Shown piece after piece: positions 1 to 8,632 of a stretch of 13,531 nt of DNA. A model generated the notes under the pieces. The model was given only the letters and a program-made list of their open reading frames with translations. It was not told the DNA's origin and ran no database searches. This DNA comes from Thiotrichales bacterium HSG1. GTDB lineage: Bacteria > Pseudomonadota > Gammaproteobacteria > Beggiatoales > Beggiatoaceae. How positions within the stretch are numbered: the stretch's first letter is position 1; every line of letters starts with the position of its first letter. The DNA is taken from NCBI GenBank assembly GCA_030378125.1, contig JAUCGN010000029.1:1-13531 (forward strand), given 5' to 3'. Both the position numbers and the translations under genes were made by a program.

Positions 1-669
1 GGACATGGCTGTATCTATTCTAATATTAATTACATTATCGCAGGTTTGCTAATAGAAAAAATCTCTGGACTGCCGGTAGAAGAGGTGATATATCAGCAAA
101 TATTAAAACCATTAAAATTATGCAATACTGAATTTATTAAAGACATTAAAGATATTCCTGCTTCTTGTACTCACGGATTTATGGATTATGAAGGGAATGG
201 TAATTTTGAAGATGTAACCTATATAGATCAATCTGTTATGTGGGCAGCTGGAGCAATGATGTCTAATGTAGATGACCTAATAATTGCTAATAAAGCCCAA
301 CTTGAAGGAAGGTTTATTGGACATAAATTACTCAAGGAAAGATTAAAAACAATTCCAATATCAAAACCAATTGCACCTTGGTGGGGAACTATGCAAGTAG
401 GACTTGGCATTCAGAGAATATCTCAAGATTATTTAGGTCACTACGGTGCATTTAATGGTTATGAATGTTGTACCTTTTACAATTTTCAAAAAGATATTTC
501 TATTGCAACCAATATTAATTTTTCTTCTCTTTGGGGACAACGGGTTTATACGCCAAGTATTTTCAAGGCAATTCTCCAAATTTTAGAAGGGACATGGACA
601 GGTAATGTTCGTATTTTTAGTCGTGATAGTAAAAATAAATTTTCATATTTTGATAAGAAATTTTGGTAG
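1..669 (+). CDS. Serine hydrolase, beta-lactamase class C fold, partial (5' end outside window)
   Basis: The frame is open from base 1, so the gene begins upstream; the 222 codons seen are the C-terminal half to two-thirds. Codons 6-8 give Y-S-N within YSNINY, the second active-site motif of class C beta-lactamase/penicillin-binding-protein-like hydrolases (PF00144), followed by the typical helix IIAGLLIEKISGLPVEEV. Near the end, GHYGAFNGYE matches the third motif (HxG, equivalent to KTG). The first motif (SxxK) lies outside the window. Family members are esterases, peptidases or beta-lactamases and the substrate cannot be told from this. The TAG stop falls inside the left arm of an inverted repeat (664-676), so the last residues may have been altered by an insertion. 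An internal TTG at 46 is not a credible start because it lies downstream of the YSN motif. Confidence 0.8.
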   Translation, partial: GHGCIYSNINYIIAGLLIEKISGLPVEEVIYQQILKPLKLCNTEFIKDIKDIPASCTHGFMDYEGNGNFEDVTYIDQSVMWAAGAMMSNVDDLIIANKAQLEGRFIGHKLLKERLKTIPISKPIAPWWGTMQVGLGIQRISQDYLGHYGAFNGYECCTFYNFQKDISIATNINFSSLWGQRVYTPSIFKAILQILEGTWTGNVRIFSRDSKNKFSYFDKKFW

Positions 670-754
670 TCCTGCACAAAATAGTGCCTTCTCTAAAAAA
701 GCGTTAAATATCAAGTAATTAATAGATTTATTACTATACATTGCAGGACTACCA
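664..754. repeat. 91-bp inverted-repeat element (MITE-like)
   Basis: A perfect 13-bp inverted repeat (tggtagtcctgca at 664-676, tgcaggactacca at 742-754) bounds an AT-rich, non-coding core. Both sides are flanked by ttt, a possible but uninformative target duplication. Inside the left end a gcac/gtgc hairpin sits at 674-687. A degenerate extra copy of the end sequence (ggtagtcct followed by acaaa) starts at 761. This fits a short non-autonomous transposon. A bidirectional terminator for the hydrolase gene is less likely because the arms are 65 bases apart. Confidence 0.5.
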
Positions 755-864
755 TTTTTGGGTAGTCCTAAACAAAGTGATGAGTTTCGCATAAATTTCA
801 TGATGTCCACGGAACGTCCATATTCCGTGAACTAATCAATTTTTCAGCTAAACCTGTTATAATT

Positions 865-1060
865 TGCCCCGACACGTCCGGTCTCATCGGGCGACTCCGC
901 ACTGAAGCAACTCCGTCCCACCGTCTCCTCCATGACTTAACACTGAGCTTGTTCAAAATTTCAAGAAATGCCGCTCCGCTTAACTATTTCTTCAAATTTA
1001 AGAACTCTCACCTAGTCGCCTACTACTCGACTTCGGCTTCCCCTCTCCATGTCTCGCAGC
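865..1060. other. GC-rich structured island, origin unknown (possible intron or ribozyme remnant)
   Basis: This stretch is clearly richer in G+C than everything around it. It contains an imperfect long hairpin: 951-969 pairs with 986-1005 (gttc/gaac, aaattt/aaattt, aagaaat/atttctt, with one mismatch and one bulge) around a 16-base loop. A shorter stem cccga/tcggg lies at 868-891. At 1023-1036 the string ctactcgacttcgg nearly repeats the 3' end of the group II intron remnant found on the minus strand at 3371-3383 (12 of 13 bases). A decayed group II intron on the plus strand ending near 1031 is therefore possible, but no domain V with a GNRA loop can be seen. Confidence 0.35.
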
Positions 1061-1080
1061 GAATTTGATAACGATATTTT

Positions 1081-1228
1081 ATTACCCAATACTTCGGACA
1101 GTTTTTATAACATATTGTTATTAAAGTAATTTTTTATTTCAAAGAAAAATAATAAAACATTTAAATTTCAATAAGTTATAGTTTTAACTAAGTTCAGTTT
1201 TCAAAAACTGTCCGAACTATTGATTACC
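1081..1228. mobile_element. MITE-like element with 20-bp terminal inverted repeats and 6-bp target duplication
   Basis: The element proper is 1087-1222 (136 bp). Its left end caatacttcggacagttttt (1087-1106) and right end aaaaactgtccgaactattg (1203-1222) are inverted copies matching at 19 of 20 positions. They are flanked by direct attacc copies at 1081-1086 and 1223-1228. The core is AT-rich with no open frame of note. Size, ends and duplication together fit a non-autonomous DNA transposon mobilised in trans. The parent IS family was not identified. Confidence 0.75.
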
Positions 1229-1333
1229 CACACAAAATGATATTCTATATTGTAAACTGTATGACTACCATATCTATATTTCATCCATAATTTCTGTATA
1301 ATTCAGAACAGTTTATCATACAGATAGGTAATA

Positions 1334-1385
1334 AATTTGCCCGTCTAAAAGATGGGAGGTTTAACCTTAATTCTTGGAAAATAAT
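1334..1385 (+). mobile_element. IS200/IS605 (IS1341-type) end-like hairpin remnant
   Basis: The hairpin cccgtct/agatggg (1340-1346 and 1350-1356, 3-base loop, one G-T pair) is followed directly by aggtttaaccttaattcttgg. This arrangement resembles the right-end hairpin and tail of IS200/IS605 elements, where it follows tnpB. No tnpA or tnpB coding sequence remains, so it would be a solo end or a palindrome-type derivative. The family call is from memory of such ends and is moderate at best. Confidence 0.4.
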
Positions 1386-1431
1386 CAATAAAAATCAATA
1401 TTACAAGACAAGCACTCTAATATCAGTATAA

Positions 1432-3358
<1,927 letters not shown>

Positions 3359-3639
3359 CACCTAGAATATCGGAGTCGAGTAGCCCTCGGGAACTCTCCC
3401 AAAGGCTCTCACAGAACTAATTGTACATGAAACTTTCGCTTCATCCATTTATCTTATGTTCCTTATACGGTAGTGGGCTTGGACTATTTTGAAATTTACA
3501 AATATGTTTAAGTATATTATACAAAATTACAAAGACTTGTAAGCAATTTATATTTAACAAGTTTTAGCTTTTTCTTAATAGTCGATACCCAGTACCAATA
3601 ATTATCCTGAAAAAAGTTAAATTATGTATTGTGTATAGT
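3359..3639. other. Non-coding interval between convergent moaC and DUF4381 gene
   Basis: The moaC-proximal half carries the group II intron remnant described separately. The rest (about 3460-3639) is very AT-rich with no coding potential, no strong hairpin followed by a T-run, and no recognised RNA. Confidence 0.6.
3371..3456 (-). ncRNA. Decayed group II intron 3' end (domains V-VI)
   Basis: Read on the minus strand, 3444-3427 forms a perfect stem closed by a GAAA tetraloop (atgaagc-gaaa-gtttcat), the hallmark tip of group II domain V. It continues into gttctgtgagagcc and ends ggctactcgactcc, which resembles the domain V to VI junction and 3' terminus of many bacterial group II introns. The 5' strand of domain V (normally gagccgt, with the catalytic AGC) is missing and the opposite strand carries extra bases, so the ribozyme is very likely dead. 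No reverse transcriptase or domains I-IV are found nearby. Recognition rests on remembered consensus, not a model search. Confidence 0.6.
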
Positions 3640-4092
3640 TTAATAATCATCTATCCAAGCCCTAATAGCTCTATATATCAAATCAAGTTCTTGTTCTTCT
3701 ACAATTGTATCTGGTGGCATATACGGAGTTTCTACCAAAATTTTCCCGGTTTTATTCCAATCAAAACCTTGTGGGTCATTTTTAGTTAACCAAGCTAACC
3801 ATTTTTCTCCACTTAAACCTGCACAAGCTTCCCTACCATACTTTTGTACTGCAATTCTACGTAATAAAACTGACAAAAAGGTTAATTGTTCTTTAGCGGG
3901 TGAATTTAAAGGCCTTAATTGTAACCATTCTTGTCTTGCCATTTGTTGCCAATTTCGATTTTTTTGTTTTCGCTTGATTCGATAGATAAATATAATTGTC
4001 AATAAGATAATTAAGCCAATCAGTAACCACCAACCAGGTGCTAATGGCCACCATGAAATCATATCCAATCCTCTAATATCATGTAAATTCAT
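3640..4092 (-). CDS. DUF4381 domain membrane protein
   Basis: This 150-residue protein has a short N-terminal segment with ISWWPLAPGWWLL (12-24), the signature of DUF4381, leading into a single transmembrane helix (about 18-38) with a basic RIKRKQKNR stop-transfer end. The remainder (about 45-150) is a cytoplasmic alpha-helical domain with the family-like LSGEKWLAWL (88-97). DUF4381 proteins usually sit in MoxR/DUF58/BatA-type operons with von Willebrand factor A proteins, possibly aiding membrane chaperone complexes; the biochemical role is unknown. Here it is instead coupled to rsmG through an ATGA overlap (4089-4092), and none of the usual partners is in the window. Its other end abuts the non-coding intron remnant region, so partners may have been lost or moved. 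Confidence 0.8.
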   Translation of the reverse strand: MNLHDIRGLDMISWWPLAPGWWLLIGLIILLTIIFIYRIKRKQKNRNWQQMARQEWLQLRPLNSPAKEQLTFLSVLLRRIAVQKYGREACAGLSGEKWLAWLTKNDPQGFDWNKTGKILVETPYMPPDTIVEEQELDLIYRAIRAWIDDY

Positions 4093-4724
4093 ATGTTATC
4101 CATTTTGGAGTTTAAATTTATCTTAACAAGATGCCTGACTGCTGGTAACATTGGTACTTGCAAAATAGCACTTTCTACATCAACCGGTAATTGTTTCATA
4201 GCAGCTATTTCAGCTTTTGGATACACACCTTTCATAACCAGCAAACAACCATTTTTATCTACAAATTTGGCAGTCTGAGTATAAAAGTCATAAATACTGG
4301 TATATGCTCTTGAAATTACAGTATTAAATTTTTCTTCAGATGGTAAATTTTCAATTCTGGTGCATACAGCTACCGCATTTTCTATTTTCAATTCTATAAT
4401 GACTTGTTTTACAAACCGAATTTTCTTAGCATTGCTATCTAACAATTTGATTTGCCAATCAGGTCGTGCAATTGCCAAAAGCAATCCGGGTAAACCAGCA
4501 CCAGTACCAACATCTAAAATTTTTGTACCACAAATATACGGCAATACGGCTAAACTATCAAATACATGTTTGGGTAACATTTGTTCAATATTACGCACCG
4601 CTGTCAGATTATAAACCTTATTCCACTGTTCCAATAATTTTAAATAATTCAGAATTTGTTCATTAGCTGATAAATCAAGGTTTAAAGATTGCAGACCTAT
4701 GTTTAAATTATCTATTAATTGCAT
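4089..4724 (-). CDS. rsmG: 16S rRNA (guanine-N7) methyltransferase RsmG (GidB)
   Basis: RsmG methylates N7 of G527 (E. coli numbering) in the 530 loop of 16S rRNA using S-adenosylmethionine; its loss gives low-level streptomycin resistance. The 211 residues match the family length. Motifs: WNKVYNLTA (34-42), HVFDSLA (53-59), the SAM-binding loop LDVGTGAGLPG (70-80), LLDSNAKKIRFV (94-105) and SRAYTSI (138-144). The start gives the full N-terminal helical region; no clear Shine-Dalgarno precedes it. The gene usually sits with gidA and parAB near the origin; here it is followed by a DUF4381 gene overlapping by ATGA. A palindromic element ends about 25 bases upstream of the start, so its promoter may lie in or across that element. 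Confidence 0.96.
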   Translation of the reverse strand: MQLIDNLNIGLQSLNLDLSANEQILNYLKLLEQWNKVYNLTAVRNIEQMLPKHVFDSLAVLPYICGTKILDVGTGAGLPGLLLAIARPDWQIKLLDSNAKKIRFVKQVIIELKIENAVAVCTRIENLPSEEKFNTVISRAYTSIYDFYTQTAKFVDKNGCLLVMKGVYPKAEIAAMKQLPVDVESAILQVPMLPAVRHLVKINLNSKMDNI

Positions 4725-4749
4725 ATTTTTGTATTTTTAAAACTTACAT

Positions 4750-4900
4750 ATTGACGATACTTTCGCCAATCTCAAAATTTGTTGTTTCAGGAATAAGGTA
4801 CGATTTCCAGAAACCCAAGTAATATTAGGAGTTTCGGGAAATCTGCTTCGCTCCATTCCCGAAACAACTATCTATTTGGCGAAGGTATTAATTGACGATA
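4750..4900. mobile_element. Nested-palindrome MITE-like element with 10-bp direct repeats
   Basis: Perfect direct repeats attgacgata lie at 4750-4759 and 4891-4900. Just inside are inverted arms atactttcgccaa (4757-4769) and ttggcgaaggtat (4876-4888), matching at 12 of 13 positions. Further in, gttgtttcaggaa (4781-4793) can pair with ttcccgaaacaac (4856-4868; 12 of 13), while gtttcgggaa (4831-4840) pairs perfectly with the overlapping ttcccgaaac (4856-4865) across a 15-base loop. The two left arms therefore compete for the same right arm. The layout fits a short transposon derivative or a mobile structured RNA. The left direct repeat overlaps the inverted arm by three bases, so its exact boundaries are unclear. 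Confidence 0.55.
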
Positions 4901-4995
4901 GTTAAAAAATATTATTCTCAATAAATTCAATAGCTATCATTATATCTACCTTACCATTTTAATTTCTATGAAAATTATTGCAATACAAACATTTT

Positions 4996-5024
4996 TTGTA
5001 AATGCATAAATCCTAAATTATGTT
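4996..5024 (+). promoter_or_regulatory. Possible promoter of apbE operon
   Basis: TTGTAA (4996-5001) and TATGTT (5019-5024) are separated by 17 bases, a reasonable sigma70 match, about 33 bases before the apbE ATG. It is the best candidate in an AT-rich region where chance matches are common. Confidence 0.35.
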
Positions 5025-5057
5025 AGACTCATAAACCTCTTAATATATATTAATCTG

Positions 5058-6077
5058 ATGAAAATTCACAAAATAATATTCTTAATAATTTTTTTAACAA
5101 GTTGTAGTAAACAAATATACCAACAGCAATTATATGTTTTTGGTACTCTGGTAGAAATTAAAATTTGGGGAGTTAACGAACAAGTTGCCAATAATGTGAT
5201 TAATATAATTGCCAAAGATTTTCAAACTATGCATTATAACTGGCATCCTTGGCAAAAAGGTCCATTAACCGATTTAAATAATGCCATTGCCAATGGTCAA
5301 ACTTGGATGGTTAAAGACTCCAGTTTATTACCTATGTTAAAACAAGCTCAACAACTTTACAATCAAAGTGATGGTTTATTTAATCCAGCCATTGGTAAAT
5401 TAATATCTTTATGGGGGTTTCATAATGATGATTTATCAAAAAATTTTACTGTGCCATCAGCAAAAAAAATTAACAAATTACTTTCTCCCAACATGAATGA
5501 CATTAAAGTGAATGGTAGAGTGATATCCTCCCAAAACTCTCTTGTACAATTAGATTTTGGAGCCTTTGCAAAGGGATATGCAGTTGACTTAGCAATTAAA
5601 AAACTCCAACAATTAGGGATAAATAATGCTATAGTCAACGCTGGTGGTAATCTTAAAGCGATAGGTAAAAAAGGTCGACAATCTTGGGTAATTGGAGTAA
5701 GACATCCTAGTGGTAAAGGAGTTTTAGCTGCAATAACAGTACATGGAGAAGAAAGTATTATTACTTCAGGTGATTATGAAAGATTTCATGAATCAGAGGG
5801 TAAACGTTATTCTCATATCATTGATCCACGCAATGGCAGACCGACTCAAGAACTAACTTCAGTTACAGTAATTCACAAAAGTGGTGCAGTTGCCGATGCC
5901 GCCGCAACAGCAATAATGATTGCAGGTTTAGAAAGTTGGCATGAAATTGCTAAACAGATGATGGTTAAGTTTGTAATGTTGATAGATAAAAATGAAACAA
6001 TTTACCTTAATCCAGCCATGCAAGAACGAGTACGATTTCAAGCTATGCCCAGTATTGTGGTAACCGAAACTCTATAA
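5058..6077 (+). CDS. apbE: FAD:protein FMN transferase (ApbE), lipoprotein
   Basis: ApbE attaches FMN from FAD covalently to threonine side chains of flavoproteins, for example subunits of Na+-NQR or RNF complexes, outside the cytoplasmic membrane. The N terminus is a lipoprotein signal: positive start, hydrophobic stretch and lipobox LTSC with the lipidated Cys at residue 16. Catalytic-domain motifs: GTLVEIKIWG (29-38), LDFGAFAKGYAVD (165-177), VNAGGN (193-198), SGDYERF (237-243), HIIDPRNGRP (253-262) and ADAAATA (279-285), which in the family contributes metal and FAD contacts. At 339 residues it is of usual size. No client flavoprotein gene is in the window. It is followed after 62 bases by the histidine kinase gene on the same strand. 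No clear ribosome-binding site precedes the ATG, but the signal peptide supports this start. Confidence 0.94.
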   Translation: MKIHKIIFLIIFLTSCSKQIYQQQLYVFGTLVEIKIWGVNEQVANNVINIIAKDFQTMHYNWHPWQKGPLTDLNNAIANGQTWMVKDSSLLPMLKQAQQLYNQSDGLFNPAIGKLISLWGFHNDDLSKNFTVPSAKKINKLLSPNMNDIKVNGRVISSQNSLVQLDFGAFAKGYAVDLAIKKLQQLGINNAIVNAGGNLKAIGKKGRQSWVIGVRHPSGKGVLAAITVHGEESIITSGDYERFHESEGKRYSHIIDPRNGRPTQELTSVTVIHKSGAVADAAATAIMIAGLESWHEIAKQMMVKFVMLIDKNETIYLNPAMQERVRFQAMPSIVVTETL

Positions 6078-6139
6078 ATGATTGAAGCTAAGGTATATTT
6101 TGTTGATAATCACTTAAAATTTGGATAAGAACAAAATAA

Positions 6140-7330
6140 ATGTATCACAAACTTTTACAAAGACAAATTAAGAAATTTCTTAGAAAAGAACCAGAAGTCT
6201 CACCAGCAATAGAAAAACTATTTGAATCTATTAGTGATTCTTATGAACATTATGATAAGGATAGAGCTTTATTAGAACATTCTTTAGAATTAAGTTCCAA
6301 AGAGTTATACATCGCTAATAAAAATACTAAAAATGCTTTACAACAGACCAAGGTTCAACTAGTACAATCGGAAAAAATGGCCGTATTGGGTCAGTTAATT
6401 GCTGGAATAGCCCATGAAATAAATACACCAGCAGGTGCTATTAAAAGTGCTATTGGTGAAGTGGAAGAAGATTATTTGAAAGTTTTAGAACAGGTTATTG
6501 ATTTGTTAGAAACTTTAACCCCAGAAGTTCGCAAATTATACATAAAAGCTACTAAGACAGTTTTTACTGCCGATAAAGACATTTCAACTAGAGAACGTCG
6601 TAAAATTGCTCGTAAGATAACCAGAGTATTAGACGAACATGATATTGAAGATGCGGACGATGTTGGAAATAATTTGGCCTTGATTGGTATAACAGATATT
6701 GATGAATTGCTTCCTTTATTGAAAACAACAAATATTAATGAAATTCAACAATCTTTGCGTCAATTTGGAACTAGCCAAATTCATGTTAGAGATATAAAAA
6801 TAGCCATAGATCGAATTGCTAAAATAGTTAAAGCCTTAAAACATTATTCGCATATAGATGATAGTAATTTAATGTTCACTAGTTTGCAAGAAGACTTAGA
6901 TAACACTTTGATCATTTTACATAACCAAATAAAACATGGTATTATAGTCCATAAAGAATATGATGATGTTCCGCCATTTCGATGTTATGCTGATCTACTA
7001 AATCAGGTTTGGACCAATTTAATTTATAATTCCGTACAAGCTATGAATGCTCAAGGGGAAATTTATGTGCGGTTAAAAAAGGTAAACGATGAAGTAATAG
7101 TAGAAATAGAGGATAATGGGCCGGGCATTCCAGAAGATGTATTACCCAGAATTTTTGATTCTAATTTTACTACCAAATCAAAAGGTGAAGGTACCGGACT
7201 TGGATTAAGTATTTGTCAAGAATTAGTCCAAAAACATCAAGGAGAAATAACAATCGAATCGCAACCGGGTAGAACCTGTTTTAAAGTTATTTTACCTTTT
7301 GAACCTAAGTATCTTGATGCAATTAGTTAA
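6140..7330 (+). CDS. Soluble sensor histidine kinase with long insert in the dimerisation domain
   Basis: No transmembrane segment or signal peptide is seen, so the kinase is cytoplasmic. Residues about 30-85 form a coiled-coil-like linker. HisKA follows with VLGQLIAGIAHEINTP (82-97) and the phosphorylated His92. Unusually, about 110-120 mostly helical, charged residues (roughly 105-220) separate this helix from the second HisKA-like helix (about 220-237). The ATPase domain has the N box (Asn293, Asn297 in NQVWTNLIYNSVQAMN), G1 box DNGPGI (325-330), F box (339-343) and G2 box GTGLGL (351-356). There is no PAS, GAF or HAMP domain, so input may come through the insert or the N terminus. The cognate regulator starts 15 bases downstream, so the two almost certainly work together. 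A 16-codon open frame fills most of the gap from apbE. The stimulus is unknown. Confidence 0.93.
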   Translation: MYHKLLQRQIKKFLRKEPEVSPAIEKLFESISDSYEHYDKDRALLEHSLELSSKELYIANKNTKNALQQTKVQLVQSEKMAVLGQLIAGIAHEINTPAGAIKSAIGEVEEDYLKVLEQVIDLLETLTPEVRKLYIKATKTVFTADKDISTRERRKIARKITRVLDEHDIEDADDVGNNLALIGITDIDELLPLLKTTNINEIQQSLRQFGTSQIHVRDIKIAIDRIAKIVKALKHYSHIDDSNLMFTSLQEDLDNTLIILHNQIKHGIIVHKEYDDVPPFRCYADLLNQVWTNLIYNSVQAMNAQGEIYVRLKKVNDEVIVEIEDNGPGIPEDVLPRIFDSNFTTKSKGEGTGLGLSICQELVQKHQGEITIESQPGRTCFKVILPFEPKYLDAIS

Positions 7331-7345
7331 TTAAGGATTAAAAAG

Positions 7346-8611
7346 ATGAAAAAACCAGTAATTATTTGTGTTGATGATGAGCAAATGATTCTTAATTCAT
7401 TAAACACTCAATTGAGAAATAAATTTGGCAAACAATTTGTCTATGAATTTGCTGAAGGTGGAGAAGAGGCTTTAGAACTCATTGATGAACTAGTGGAAGA
7501 TGGTTATGAAGTAGTGATGCTTATTTCTGACCAAATTATGCCGGGTATGACCGGTGATCAATTGTTGGTGAATGTACATGAAAAATATCCCAGACCAATC
7601 AAGGTGTTATTAACCGGTCAAGCATCCTTAAATTCGGCAGTTAATGCAATAAACAATGCTAATCTTTATCGATATTTACACAAACCTTGGGATAGGGAAG
7701 ACTTTTTACTAACAGTTGAAAAAGGGATTCAACAGTATAATTTGTTAAGCAATTTAGAAAAAAAAGTTAGTACTTTCGGTAAATTTGTTCCCAAACAGTT
7801 TTTGGAGCATTTGTCCATTGAAAATTATGAAGATATTTGTGATAGTGAGGCCAAACAGGTTCATCTATCGATTTTATTTGCAGATATTCGTAAATTTACT
7901 GCTTTGTCAGAAACGATGACTCCCAAACAAGTGTTTGCTTTACTTAATGAATATTTTTGCTGTATGGATAATGAAATAGAGCAAAATCATGGTTTTATTG
8001 ATAAATTTATGGGTGATGGAATAATGGCACTGTTTGGTCGTTCAACTACTGACTCGGTCAAAGCTGCAATAGATATGCAACAAAAACTGCGTACATGCAG
8101 GAAGGACGTTGTTCAACCAATTGATATGGGAATTGGAATTAATACTGGAGAATTGTTATTGGGTACAGTTGGTTCCGGCAAACGAATTGATAGTACTGTT
8201 GTTGGTGATGCAGTGAACATTGCTTCTCGGATGGAAAACCTAACTAAATATTATGATGCTGATATTATAATTTCTGAATCAAGTTATCAAACATTGGATG
8301 ATCCCCATGAATTTGAGATTCGAGAACTAGATTTTGTACGAGTTTATGGTAAGGTTCAACCAATTAAAATTTATGAAATTATTCACGATAGAAATGATCA
8401 ACACGAACAACTTTTGCCTATTTTTTCAGAAATGTTAAATTTATATCGGCAACAAGAGTGGGGTAAGGCAATTGATAATTTGGATAAATGTCTTAAAATT
8501 TGTCCGGATGATACTGTAAGTCATTTATATATGGCACGTTGCCAAGAATTTAAATTAACTCCACCACTAAGCTCCTGGGATGGTAGCTTTAATGTTGATA
8601 AATGTGAATGA
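7346..8611 (+). CDS. Response regulator with class III adenylate cyclase domain
   Basis: The receiver domain (about 4-130) has the acidic pair Asp10/Asp11, phospho-acceptor Asp62 in SDQIMPGMTG, switch Thr90 and Lys113 in HKPW. After a linker, a class III cyclase domain (about 172-345) shows both metal-binding Asp residues (Asp180 in FADIRKF, Asp224 in FMGDG), adenine-selecting Lys220 with Thr284, and transition-state Asn291/Arg295 in GDAVNIASRMEN. The Lys/Thr pair favours ATP, hence cAMP. The C-terminal part (about 350-412) is a TPR-like helical pair ending in RCQEF...PP...WDG, a tail often seen on bacterial adenylate cyclases. All catalytic residues are intact. The ribosome-binding site AAGGA sits before the ATG, and the kinase gene ends 15 bases upstream. 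Phosphorylation likely tunes cAMP output; a CRP-type receptor is not in the window. Confidence 0.93.
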   Translation: MKKPVIICVDDEQMILNSLNTQLRNKFGKQFVYEFAEGGEEALELIDELVEDGYEVVMLISDQIMPGMTGDQLLVNVHEKYPRPIKVLLTGQASLNSAVNAINNANLYRYLHKPWDREDFLLTVEKGIQQYNLLSNLEKKVSTFGKFVPKQFLEHLSIENYEDICDSEAKQVHLSILFADIRKFTALSETMTPKQVFALLNEYFCCMDNEIEQNHGFIDKFMGDGIMALFGRSTTDSVKAAIDMQQKLRTCRKDVVQPIDMGIGINTGELLLGTVGSGKRIDSTVVGDAVNIASRMENLTKYYDADIIISESSYQTLDDPHEFEIRELDFVRVYGKVQPIKIYEIIHDRNDQHEQLLPIFSEMLNLYRQQEWGKAIDNLDKCLKICPDDTVSHLYMARCQEFKLTPPLSSWDGSFNVDKCE

Positions 8612-8632
8612 TATTTTTAACGAGAATTAACT

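Larger units (their letters stand above)
4725..5057. other. Divergent intergenic region between rsmG and apbE
   Basis: This 333-base gap must hold promoters for both directions. The rsmG-proximal half is the nested-palindrome element (4750-4900). The apbE-proximal half is AT-rich and contains a possible promoter (4996-5024). No open frame or RNA gene was recognised. Confidence 0.6.

Noticed and set aside
784..1065. About 94 codons open on plus through the GC-rich island
   Set aside because: No ATG start, no ribosome-binding site and no recognisable protein family; the openness is explained by the higher GC content of this block.
4093..4666. Several plus-strand frames antisense to rsmG
   Set aside because: Shadows of rsmG, which has full family motifs on the minus strand.
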